Notes: generated by a model from the letters alone, not told the origin. A stretch of 6,672 nt of DNA from Candidatus Margulisiibacteriota bacterium (GCA_018817195.1 JAHIUL010000165.1:1-6672); one strand, 5' to 3'; shown: positions 1 through 5,868, numbered from the stretch's first letter. Translations and numbers: made by a program.

Positions 1-681
1 ATCTTTGAGTTTAATATTAATTTCAGTTACGCCCTGGCCCATGTCCAAAGACTCCTTTCCTAAACCTAATGGAATTACAACAGCAGCCCAGTCAATCTTT
101 GGGTCTTCAGTTTTTAATATCCCTTTAACCCGCAAATCTAAAGCTTGATAAGTATCGTATTTAGTGCGGGTCAAGATTGTCATGTAATCGCCAACATCAA
201 CGCCAAAGTCCTCAGCCAATCCCTCTCCCAAAAGAATGGTTTCCTCTTCATTTTCCTTAAAGAAATCACCTTTTGCAACAGCTTGTTTAAGCCTAAAAAC
301 TGCTTCATCATCTTTAGCATCAACAGCAATACCAACAGCTGGATATTGATCTATGCCGTCAGAAAGCATAATTCTAAAATTAATTCTCGAAGTCACCCCT
401 GCTACATCGGGATCTTTTGTTAAATCTTTTATAATCGGACCAGGCTTATCAATTGATTTATCCAAAGGCAAGTTTTCTTCATCTTCGCGATATTCGCGGT
501 CAAAAATTTTGATGTGGCCGGTTTCATAATTAATAATCCTGTCAAAAGATTCCTGGTCAATGCCCGTGAGCATGGAATCCATTAGGATCATAAACATCAA
601 ACCAATTGCAATGGCCAGAAAGGTCAGAAATGTCCTGGTGAAGTGTCTAAATATGTTTCTAAAAGCTAATTTAAATAACAT
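1..681 (-). CDS. ABC transporter permease, LolC/E-MacB type (partial, C-terminus beyond the window)
   Basis: Translation from the ATG at 681 gives 227 residues with no stop before the left edge, so the gene is truncated by the window. Residues 1-16 are a short basic cytoplasmic start (LAFRNIFRH). Residues 17-41 form one hydrophobic membrane helix. The rest is a soluble extracytoplasmic domain with a GHIKIF segment (55-60) and a LGEGLAEDFGVDVGD segment (151-165), as in the MacB periplasmic-core domain of LolC/LolE-like permeases. These proteins are usually about 400 residues, with three more helices (FtsX domain) at the C-terminus, which would lie outside the window. The ATPase gene upstream on the same strand is the obvious partner. 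Such pairs move lipoproteins, lipids, peptides or drugs outward; the substrate cannot be read here. An in-frame TGA lies just upstream of the ATG, so no longer start is possible. Family is confident; the Lol versus MacB assignment is not. Confidence 0.88.
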   Translation of the reverse strand, partial: MLFKLAFRNIFRHFTRTFLTFLAIAIGLMFMILMDSMLTGIDQESFDRIINYETGHIKIFDREYREDEENLPLDKSIDKPGPIIKDLTKDPDVAGVTSRINFRIMLSDGIDQYPAVGIAVDAKDDEAVFRLKQAVAKGDFFKENEEETILLGEGLAEDFGVDVGDYMTILTRTKYDTYQALDLRVKGILKTEDPKIDWAAVVIPLGLGKESLDMGQGVTEINIKLKD

Positions 682-735
682 CTCTAATTTATGCCCTCAC
701 CCGATTTTTGATAAACATTTACTTATTCTTCACCG

Positions 736-758
736 GCCCTCTCCCAGAGGGCGAGGGC
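736..758. other. Left hairpin of the palindromic repeat
   Basis: A stem of 6 plus 3 GC-rich pairs is separated by one T/C mismatch (742 against 752) and closed by a 3-nt AGA loop. It would form in transcripts of either strand, including the ATPase-permease message. No T-tract follows, so it does not look like an intrinsic terminator. Confidence 0.65.
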
Positions 759-773
759 AAGTTTGCTTTTTAT

Positions 774-798
774 CCCCCTCTCCCCCTGGGAGAGGGGG
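774..798. other. Right hairpin of the palindromic repeat, perfect 11-bp stem
   Basis: CCCCCTCTCCC at 774-784 pairs exactly with 788-798 around a 3-nt loop, giving a very stable GC-rich stem. In the ATPase-permease message it lies about 20 nt past the ATPase stop codon. It could protect the upstream message from 3' exonucleases or reduce read-through into the permease, as REP hairpins do elsewhere. There is no T-run for intrinsic termination. Confidence 0.7.
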
Positions 799-816
799 TC
801 AGGGGGTGAGGGCTAG

Positions 817-1503
817 TTAGTCCCTCTCATCCGACATTACCTTGCCGTCGTGAACTTTAACCAAACGCGTTGCATAATCCATGACCATGGGATCATGGGT
901 TGAAAAGATAAAAGTGGTCTTGGTCTTTTTATTCATCTCCAACATCAGTTTTAGTATGCCTTCACCTGTTACTGAATCCAAATTAGCTGTTGGTTCGTCA
1001 GCCAAAACAATTTTAGGATTCTTGACCAGGGCTCGAGCTATGGCCACGCGCTGCTGCTGCCCGCCGCTCATTTCAAACGGTCTGCGATCAGATAAATCAG
1101 CAATCCCCACATCTGCCAAAGCATTCAAAACCTTAGTTTTCCTTTCTCTTGAATTTCCTTCTTTCAATAGTATCAAAGGGAATTCGACGTTTTCAAAAGC
1201 TGACAAGACTGGCACAAGGTTAAAGGTTTGAAAAATAAAGCCGAGATTTTTATTGCGCACATCAGCTAATTGGTTGGGTGACATGCGCGCTACATTTTGT
1301 TCTCCAACGTAGACGCGACCTTCTGTGGGCTTGTCCAAACAACCAAACAAGTTGAGCATAGTAGTTTTGCCAGATCCAGATGGTCCGGCAATTGAAAGAA
1401 AATCTCCTTCTTCTATAGTAAGGGAAACACCGCGCAGGGCCGGGACTTCAATTTTCCCTACCTTATAATTTTTAATTACGTCTTCCATAGTTGCAATTGG
1501 CAT
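817..1503 (-). CDS. ABC transporter ATP-binding protein, LolD/MacB type
   Basis: A 228-residue ABC ATPase, the normal length for stand-alone LolD-like subunits. It would sit on the cytoplasmic side of the membrane and drive the permease encoded just downstream. All motifs are present: Walker A GPSGSGKT (40-47), Q-loop Gln92 in FQTFNLVP, signature MSGGQQQRVAIARAL (145-159), Walker B IVLADE (165-170) with catalytic Glu170, D-loop NLD (174-176) and H-loop His203 in STHD. The signature begins with Met instead of the common Leu, a mild change. The ATG at 1503 is chosen because AGGAGGAG lies 5 nt upstream. A longer frame starts at 1530, but its extra nine codons contain that ribosome site. The transcript should start near 1523 from the consensus promoter at 1530-1557. 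The family features (LSGGQQQR-like signature, FxxFNL after the Q-loop) point to the MacB/LolD/FtsE group; the transported substrate is unknown. Confidence 0.95.
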   Translation of the reverse strand: MPIATMEDVIKNYKVGKIEVPALRGVSLTIEEGDFLSIAGPSGSGKTTMLNLFGCLDKPTEGRVYVGEQNVARMSPNQLADVRNKNLGFIFQTFNLVPVLSAFENVEFPLILLKEGNSRERKTKVLNALADVGIADLSDRRPFEMSGGQQQRVAIARALVKNPKIVLADEPTANLDSVTGEGILKLMLEMNKKTKTTFIFSTHDPMVMDYATRLVKVHDGKVMSDERD

Positions 1504-1508
1504 AATTA

Positions 1509-1516
1509 CTCCTCCT
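1509..1516 (-). promoter_or_regulatory. Strong Shine-Dalgarno site of the ABC ATPase
   Basis: On the minus strand this reads AGGAGGAG, followed by TAATT and then the ATG at 1503. The 5-nt spacing and near-perfect anti-SD match decide the start codon in favour of 1503 over the in-frame ATG at 1530. Confidence 0.88.
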
Positions 1517-1529
1517 ATTAATTGCTTCA

Positions 1530-1557
1530 ATTATAATACCGTAAAAATTAGTGTCAA
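1530..1557 (-). promoter_or_regulatory. Consensus sigma-70 promoter for the ABC exporter operon
   Basis: On the minus strand TTGACA (1557-1552) is followed after 16 nt by TATAAT (1535-1530). Both hexamers match the housekeeping consensus exactly, though the spacer is 1 nt shorter than the usual 17. Transcription should begin near 1523, leaving a leader of about 20 nt that holds the AGGAGGAG ribosome site. Few genes have such a perfect pair, so basal expression may be high. Confidence 0.8.
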
Positions 1558-1560
1558 CGC

Positions 1561-1588
1561 TTGATTTTTTAAAACAGGAAGTTATAAT
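1561..1588 (+). promoter_or_regulatory. Probable sigma-70 promoter for cstA
   Basis: TTGATT (1561-1566), 16 nt, then TATAAT (1583-1588). The -10 is perfect and the -35 matches at four of six positions. Its -35 lies only 3 bp from the -35 of the leftward promoter, so the two would be occupied back to back. The expected start, near 1595, coincides with the first base of the cstA ATG at 1596. A second TATAAT at 1532-1537 on this strand lacks a good -35 but could give a longer leader. Confidence 0.55.
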
Positions 1589-1595
1589 TCAAACC

Positions 1596-3218
1596 ATGAA
1601 TGCCCTATTAATTGCGCTTATCGGCTTAAGCTTATTTGCCCTAGGCTATTTCATCTACGCCTCATTTATCGAAAAACACGTTTGGCAGGTTGATCTTTCA
1701 AAAAAGACTCCAGCAATACTAAAGGAAGACGGACTAGACTATATTCCTGCTAAACATTGGACAATTCTCTTTGGCCATCACTTTGCTTCAATTGCTGGCG
1801 CCGGCCCGATTATTGGCCCGGTTATTGCCTGCACTTTATTCGGCTGGGGACCGGCTTTATTGTGGATTGTGATTGGCTCAATATTTATTGGCGGGATCCA
1901 TGATTTTTCAGCTTTAATGTTGTCGCTCCGCCACCACGGCGCTACCGTCGGCCACGTTGCAGAAAGTGTATTGAGCCGCCGCAGCCGAATAGTTTTTTCC
2001 ATCTTCCTCTGGTTAGCATTAATCCTGGTAGTTGCTGTTTTTGCCGCAGTTACAGCAAAAACAATGGTGGAAGAACCAAGAATTGTAATCCCTACTCTGG
2101 GAGTTATTATTACCGCTGTTTTACTTGGCATTATGCTTTACTACTGGCACATGAAACAGTGGCTTGCCACTGTGATTTCTCTTGGCTTGATGGCATTCTT
2201 TATTTACCTGGGACTTCAGTTCCCAGTAGTGGTTTATTTGCCGCAGGCTCTGACTTTTTGGATTATTGTTTTACTTGGTTATGCCTACATTGCTTCCATC
2301 GTACCAGTTAATATCCTGCTCCAGCCACGGGATTACCTTTCCGCTTTTATCCTGTTTTTTGGCTTGGTTCTTGGCTATCTGGGTATTTTTGTTACCCTGC
2401 CAAAAATGAACACCCCAATGTTTGTTGGGTTCCAAAGCAGCGAAGGCCCTCTCTGGCCAATGATGTTTGTTATCATCGCCTGCGGCGCGATATCTGGTTT
2501 TCATTCATTAATTTCTTCAGGCACAACCTCCAAACAGCTGCCGCACAAACCTGCGGCTAAAAGAATTACTTTTGGCGGTATGATTTTGGAGGGTGTGCTT
2601 TCGCTCTTAGCAATTATTGCTGTTTGCGCTGGCCTGCAATGGACCGGCGGAACGCCTGGATTAGTTTATCCAGAACTAATGAAAGAAAAAGGCTGGATCG
2701 TTACCTTTGGCGTGGGTTACGGACAAATAGTTGCCCCGCTGGTTGGTTCAACCGTCGGCAGCTTGATCGCTATGTTTACGCTTAATGCTTTTGTGTTAAC
2801 CACTTTGGACAGCGCCACGCGTATTACCCGATATATTACTGAAGAAACATTTGGCGAGGCTTTGGGCTTAAAGATCCTCAAAAATAAACACGCATCTACA
2901 TTGTTAATTGTTTTACTAGCTATGTGGCTCGCGCTGGGATCATGGACCTCTATCTGGCCGGTTTTCGGCGCTTCAAACCAATTAATTGCCGCCTTAGTGC
3001 TGCTCTTGGCCTCTGTTTACCTTTACCAAAAAAAGCGGCCTACTATATATACTTTAATCCCAGCCATATTTATGACTATTACAACTATCGGTGCCCTGAT
3101 CTATCAAATGGTCATATTTTTCCAGAGTAATAATCTCCTCCTTTTTACCATTGCCGCTGTCTTACTCGTCCTAGCAGGTGACATGCTGGTTCAAGCCGCC
3201 AAAGTTGTTAAGAAATAA
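1596..3218 (+). CDS. cstA: CstA-family transporter (carbon starvation protein A; pyruvate/peptide uptake)
   Basis: A 540-residue, highly hydrophobic inner-membrane protein. CstA and its relative BtsT import pyruvate in E. coli, and CstA was first linked to peptide use during carbon starvation. Diagnostic segments are FGHHFASIAGAGPIIGP (59-75), GGIHDF (99-104), SGFHSLISSGTTSKQ (300-314), TLDSATRITRY (403-413) and WPVFGASNQL (454-463). Roughly 13-14 membrane helices can be marked, from residues 3-23 to 513-531. The protein is shorter than the roughly 700-residue E. coli forms but within the range of short CstA homologues. The frame is open from a GTG at 1551, but family proteins begin MNALLxALI, which matches the ATG at 1596. 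AGGAAG (1576-1581) lies 14 nt upstream, too far for an ideal ribosome site. The gene ends with tandem TAA TAG stops. Substrate is inferred from family only. Confidence 0.93.
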   Translation: MNALLIALIGLSLFALGYFIYASFIEKHVWQVDLSKKTPAILKEDGLDYIPAKHWTILFGHHFASIAGAGPIIGPVIACTLFGWGPALLWIVIGSIFIGGIHDFSALMLSLRHHGATVGHVAESVLSRRSRIVFSIFLWLALILVVAVFAAVTAKTMVEEPRIVIPTLGVIITAVLLGIMLYYWHMKQWLATVISLGLMAFFIYLGLQFPVVVYLPQALTFWIIVLLGYAYIASIVPVNILLQPRDYLSAFILFFGLVLGYLGIFVTLPKMNTPMFVGFQSSEGPLWPMMFVIIACGAISGFHSLISSGTTSKQLPHKPAAKRITFGGMILEGVLSLLAIIAVCAGLQWTGGTPGLVYPELMKEKGWIVTFGVGYGQIVAPLVGSTVGSLIAMFTLNAFVLTTLDSATRITRYITEETFGEALGLKILKNKHASTLLIVLLAMWLALGSWTSIWPVFGASNQLIAALVLLLASVYLYQKKRPTIYTLIPAIFMTITTIGALIYQMVIFFQSNNLLLFTIAAVLLVLAGDMLVQAAKVVKK

Positions 3219-3233
3219 TAGAAGTGATAAAAT
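3205..3233 (+). promoter_or_regulatory. Possible internal promoter before the PfkB-like gene
   Basis: TTGTTA (3205-3210), 17 nt, then TAAAAT (3228-3233) preceded by TGA, which makes an extended -10. The -35 lies inside the last codons of cstA. The predicted start near 3240 is immediately before the GAGGTG ribosome site. It could express the four downstream genes independently of cstA. The match is moderate, so chance is possible. Confidence 0.42.
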
Positions 3234-3241
3234 AACATCAC

Positions 3242-3247
3242 GAGGTG
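3242..3247 (+). promoter_or_regulatory. Ribosome binding site of the PfkB-like gene
   Basis: GAGGTG lies 5 nt before the ATG at 3253. It decides this start over an in-frame ATG at 3178, which would lie inside cstA. Confidence 0.75.
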
Positions 3248-3252
3248 TATTT

Positions 3253-4188
3253 ATGATAGTAACAGTCACGTTAAATCCCGCCTATGACCACATTTTGATC
3301 TTAGAAGAAATGGATCCGGGCCAATTAAACCGCGCCAGCACCACCATGAGAATTCCAGGGGGTAAAGGAGTCAACGTGGCCTGCTCGCTGGCTTTATTGG
3401 GCGAAGAAGTTATTGCCACCGGCTTTTTGGGCGGTTCTGTCAGCCGGCCGTTTGAAGAATATTTAAGAAAAGTCGGCGTCACGACTAATTTTATCTATAC
3501 AAACACAGAGCTTCGAACTGATTTTTTTGTTATGGAAGAAAAAAAGAACAGGCAAACCCTTTTGGTGGAAGAAGGTTCCGCAATCGAGCTGCGTTACATT
3601 AACAGTTTTAAAACAAATTTCGAGCGCCTGCTCGGCCAGGCTGATATTATTGAAATCGGCGGCAGCTTGCCCAAGGGAGTTTCCCCAAGTTTTGTTAAGG
3701 AATTAATCATCCTTGCTAACAAAAAAAATGTTAAAGTCGTTCTCAACGTGCAGGAACACATTCTTAAGGAATGTTTGGGCACAAAGTTATTTATTGCTAT
3801 GCCTGACCTGCGCGGCTGCGAAAATATTATGGGTAAAAATGTCTGCAAGCTAAACCTGCGGCCCCTGATCTCCAAAGAAATTATGGACAAAGGCACAGAA
3901 ATTGTTATCTTAAACAGCGAAAGCTTTAAATATACTGTGGCCAACAAAGATGAGCTCTGGGAAGGTGAAATTGAGGCTGGCAAGGCTCCAATCAAAATTG
4001 GCGTAAGAGATAGTCTGCTGGCAGGCTTTATCTATAATTATAAATCTTCTGGCAACCTGGGTGAAGCGCTTAAATACGGCCTGGGCTGCGCCCTATCAAC
4101 TGCCCGCAACAAAAAAGCCAATCAGCCTAACTCTATAAAAGAAGTTGAAGAGCTTCGTCTTATGGCTAAAGTAAGGAAGGTAAGCTAA
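3253..4188 (+). CDS. PfkB-family, 1-phosphofructokinase-like protein with degenerate ATP-site motifs
   Basis: A 311-residue cytoplasmic protein of normal length for FruK/LacC-type sugar-phosphate kinases, which phosphorylate fructose-1-P or tagatose-6-P. The substrate half is well kept: VTLNPAYD (5-12) with the substrate Asp12, PGGKGVNVACSLALLG (35-50, the first PfkB signature), GFLGG (57-61) and GGSLPKGV (136-143). The nucleotide half is not. The KPNxxE region reads MPDLRGC (183-189), so NxxE is lost. The LGxxG loop reads LNSES (220-224), losing both glycines. The GAGDS anion hole reads GVRDS (250-254), with Arg252 in place of Gly and Asp253, the catalytic base, retained. The gene is otherwise intact, so this looks like divergence, not decay. 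It may be a kinase with altered donor use, or a pseudokinase that senses sugar phosphates. The start at ATG 3253 is set by GAGGTG and by the family N-terminus MIVTVTLNP. It is followed after 1 nt by the CBS gene. Confidence 0.88.
   Translation: MIVTVTLNPAYDHILILEEMDPGQLNRASTTMRIPGGKGVNVACSLALLGEEVIATGFLGGSVSRPFEEYLRKVGVTTNFIYTNTELRTDFFVMEEKKNRQTLLVEEGSAIELRYINSFKTNFERLLGQADIIEIGGSLPKGVSPSFVKELIILANKKNVKVVLNVQEHILKECLGTKLFIAMPDLRGCENIMGKNVCKLNLRPLISKEIMDKGTEIVILNSESFKYTVANKDELWEGEIEAGKAPIKIGVRDSLLAGFIYNYKSSGNLGEALKYGLGCALSTARNKKANQPNSIKEVEELRLMAKVRKVS
4174..4180 (+). promoter_or_regulatory. Ribosome binding site of the CBS gene, inside the PfkB-like gene
   Basis: AGGAAGG lies 9 nt before the ATG at 4190 and within the last codons of the preceding gene. 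This implies translation of the two genes from one message. Confidence 0.7.
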
Positions 4189-4189
4189 G

Positions 4190-4645
4190 ATGAAAAAAGT
4201 AAAAGAGTTCATGACTCGCGACCTAACTTCCGTTACCGAGGATACTTCTTTAGTGGAAGCCACAGAAATCCTGTCCTTGCGCGGCTTAAACGGCATTCCT
4301 GTGGTTAACAAACACAACGAAATTGTCGGCTGGATATCAGAAAGAGATATCGTCACCTCAATATTCCCGGAAAAAGTAAAAATAGAAAATCCTGACATTG
4401 TCGGCTTTACCAATCTCTCCAAAGTTGTCAAAAAGCTCACCCAGGTAGGCCAGGCAAGAGTTAAAGACTATATGAGCAAAACCTTCCACGGCGTCAAAGA
4501 AGATGATGATGCCTCAGATGTTGCGGAACTCTTGCTGCATAAAGATTTAAAGCGTGTTCCTGTAACTCGCAATAAATTACTGGTCGGCGTTGTTGACCGC
4601 GCCAGCCTGGCGCATATCCTGCTTGAGGAAGGCACACTGGAGTGA
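4190..4645 (+). CDS. Tandem CBS-domain protein
   Basis: A 151-residue soluble protein made only of a CBS pair (Bateman module): CBS1 about 5-57 and CBS2 about 91-146, joined by a charged linker. CBS1 has FMTRDLTSV (7-15), GIPVVN (35-40) and GWISERDIV (47-55). The Ser50 and Asp53 pattern is that of CBS domains that hold the ribose and phosphate of adenine nucleotides. CBS2 has VKDYMSKTF (91-99), KRVPV (121-125) and GVVDRASL (133-140), where Asp replaces the usual Ser/Thr, so its site may be weaker or different. Such modules bind AMP, ADP, ATP or S-adenosylmethionine and regulate a partner. The partner here is not fused. The gene starts 1 nt after the PfkB-like gene and its TGA overlaps the GTG start of the antiporter, making either neighbour a candidate target. 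Ligand is inferred. Confidence 0.92.
   Translation: MKKVKEFMTRDLTSVTEDTSLVEATEILSLRGLNGIPVVNKHNEIVGWISERDIVTSIFPEKVKIENPDIVGFTNLSKVVKKLTQVGQARVKDYMSKTFHGVKEDDDASDVAELLLHKDLKRVPVTRNKLLVGVVDRASLAHILLEEGTLE
4625..4632 (+). promoter_or_regulatory. Ribosome binding site supporting the GTG start of the antiporter
   Basis: GAGGAAGG lies 9 nt before GTG 4642. The start overlaps the CBS stop as GTGA (4642-4645), a classic arrangement for translational coupling and for roughly matched output of the two proteins. Confidence 0.75.
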
Positions 4646-5868
4646 ACTTTTTACCAAATATCAGCACGCTTTTAAATGAAAATATTTTTATTCTGGCGGC
4701 CAGCTTGCTTTTTGCCGGTTTTATTTTTGCCCAATTAATAAAACCGCTAAGGTTTCCGCGCGTTACAGGTTATATTATTGCCGGCATAATTTTGGGGCCG
4801 TCATTACTCAAGCTGTTTCACGAAAATTCTTTGCTCCAGCTCAATTTTATCCCAGACCTGACGCTGGGCATTATTGCCCTGATTATCGGAGCAGGGTTAA
4901 GCTTTAGCCTGATTAAGCGCCTTGGCCCGCCAGTAATCTTAATTACGATTCTCCAGGCTTTGGGCGCGTTTATACTGGTTTTTATTTTTCTATATTTATT
5001 AAAAATGCCGCTGGAAGCAGCCCTGCCCCTGGCGGCGATTGCCACAGCCACAGATCCAGCCGCCACCCTGGCTGTAATCAAGGAGTTCAAAGCCCGTGGA
5101 CCGCTGACTGAAACAGTTATGGCTGTAGTTGCGCTTGACGACGCCGTAGCCATCGTAATCTTTGGCCTTGTCTTAACAATTGACGTCAAACATCTTTCAA
5201 CCTTTGGCCAAACCGCCATCCATTCACTTTCCGAATCTTTTATTGAAATCCTGGCTGCTCTGTTAGTTGGGATATTGCTTGGCATCCTAGCCCACGTACT
5301 TATCAAATTGACCAAAGAATTAAGCGACAGCTTAATTATTCTCCTGGGAACGGTTCTGCTGGCAGTCGGCATTGCCACAGTTACGCATATTTCTCCCCTG
5401 CTGACCAATATGTTTATTGGTTTAACAATCATAAACATTTCAGAAAAGAACGAATCTATCCTGGAAAACATGAACAAAATAACTCCGCCTATTTATTGTT
5501 TTTTCTTTGTCCTGTCCGGCGCCTATCTGAACTTAAAAGTGTTTGCCATGGCCGGCCTGCTGATGATCGCCTGGGGATCAGCTTTTGTGCTGATGAGAAT
5601 TGCCGGCAAAATTGGCGGCGCTTACCTGGGCGGAACTGCAACCAACGTGAGTGAGTCAATCAGAAAATATCTTGGCCTGACTCTGGTCCCGCAAGCTGGT
5701 ATTGCCGTTGGTCTGCCGCTGATGATAACCGCTTCATCAAGTTATTTTGAGTTCCGTCCGCTAATCATTAATATTACCCTGGTTGCCGTGGCTTTTAACA
5801 TAATTTTTGGCCCTATCCTGACAAAATACGCTTTGTTCAAAGCAAAGGAAGCTACCCATGAAGAATAA
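4642..5868 (+). CDS. Cation/proton antiporter, CPA2 family (Na+/H+ exchanger)
   Basis: A 408-residue inner-membrane protein with about 12-13 hydrophobic segments. Family marks are FPRVTGYIIAGIILGPSLL (38-56), the unwound-helix segment ATATDPAATLAV (134-145), and the ion-binding pair Asp166-Asp167 in VALDDAVAI. The double Asp is typical of electrogenic Na+(or K+)/H+ exchangers of the CPA2/NapA/NhaA type and differs from the QD of KefB/C. Basic residues Arg319 and Lys323 in RIAGKIGGAYLGG are candidates for the conserved charge of the late core helix. The chain ends about 12 residues after the last helix, so there is no C-terminal RCK/TrkA or CBS domain; the separately encoded CBS protein could take that role. 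It starts at GTG 4642, overlapping the CBS gene by 4 nt. Expected role is pH and cation homeostasis; ion choice cannot be read from the sequence. Confidence 0.92.
   Translation: MNFLPNISTLLNENIFILAASLLFAGFIFAQLIKPLRFPRVTGYIIAGIILGPSLLKLFHENSLLQLNFIPDLTLGIIALIIGAGLSFSLIKRLGPPVILITILQALGAFILVFIFLYLLKMPLEAALPLAAIATATDPAATLAVIKEFKARGPLTETVMAVVALDDAVAIVIFGLVLTIDVKHLSTFGQTAIHSLSESFIEILAALLVGILLGILAHVLIKLTKELSDSLIILLGTVLLAVGIATVTHISPLLTNMFIGLTIINISEKNESILENMNKITPPIYCFFFVLSGAYLNLKVFAMAGLLMIAWGSAFVLMRIAGKIGGAYLGGTATNVSESIRKYLGLTLVPQAGIAVGLPLMITASSSYFEFRPLIINITLVAVAFNIIFGPILTKYALFKAKEATHEE
5846..5850 (+). promoter_or_regulatory. Ribosome binding site of the aminotransferase gene, inside the antiporter gene
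   Basis: AGGAA (within AAAGGAAG) lies 7 nt before ATG 5858, still inside the antiporter frame. It supports the 11-nt overlapping start. Confidence 0.65.

Larger units (their letters stand above)
693..813. repeat. REP/BIME-like palindromic repeat, two inverted hairpin units
   Basis: The outer ends are an exact 10-bp inverted repeat, GCCCTCACCC at 693-702 and its complement at 804-813. Inside are two hairpins. The left one pairs GCCCTC (736-741) with GAGGGC (753-758) and CCC (743-745) with GGG (749-751) around an AGA loop, with one mismatch. The right one (774-784 with 788-798) is a perfect 11-bp stem with a 3-nt loop. Read inward from either end, both halves run GCCCTCACCC, a spacer, then CCCTCTCCCAG and its complement, so the element is two copies of one unit in inverted orientation. 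The left unit has a longer AT-rich spacer (703-735). The element sits between two genes of one operon, 4 nt past the ATPase stop codon. Neither hairpin is followed by a T-run on either strand. From memory, similar CCCTCACCC/CCCTCTCCC repeats occur in many bacterial genomes; copy number here is unknown. Confidence 0.8.

Noticed and set aside
774..798. The perfect hairpin as an intrinsic terminator of the ABC ATPase transcript
   Set aside because: No T-run follows the stem on either strand, and the permease continues on the same strand. It fits a REP-type hairpin better.
560..820. A plus-strand open frame running through the palindromic repeat
   Set aside because: It is antisense to the permease, its C-terminal part is translated repeat rich in Pro, Arg and Gly, and it has no ribosome site or recognisable domain.
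1504..1530. A 9-codon N-terminal extension of the ABC ATPase from the ATG at 1530
   Set aside because: These codons contain the AGGAGGAG ribosome site for the ATG at 1503, and the extension matches nothing expected at the family N-terminus. The predicted transcript also starts near 1523, inside it.
1551..1595. A GTG start giving cstA 15 extra residues
   Set aside because: It has no ribosome site, it would cover the predicted promoter, and CstA proteins typically begin at the MNALL sequence encoded from 1596.
3224..3241. GTGAT...ATCAC inverted repeat between cstA and the PfkB-like gene, as a terminator or operator
   Set aside because: The stem has only 5 bp with an 8-nt loop and no T-run. 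It could be chance in such AT-rich sequence.
3178..3252. A 25-codon extension of the PfkB-like gene starting inside cstA
   Set aside because: GAGGTG points to ATG 3253, the family begins with MIVTVTLNP, and the extension is out-of-frame cstA sequence.
4818..5477. A 219-codon minus-strand open frame inside the antiporter gene
   Set aside because: It is the antisense shadow of a well-supported membrane protein gene and shows no recognisable domain.
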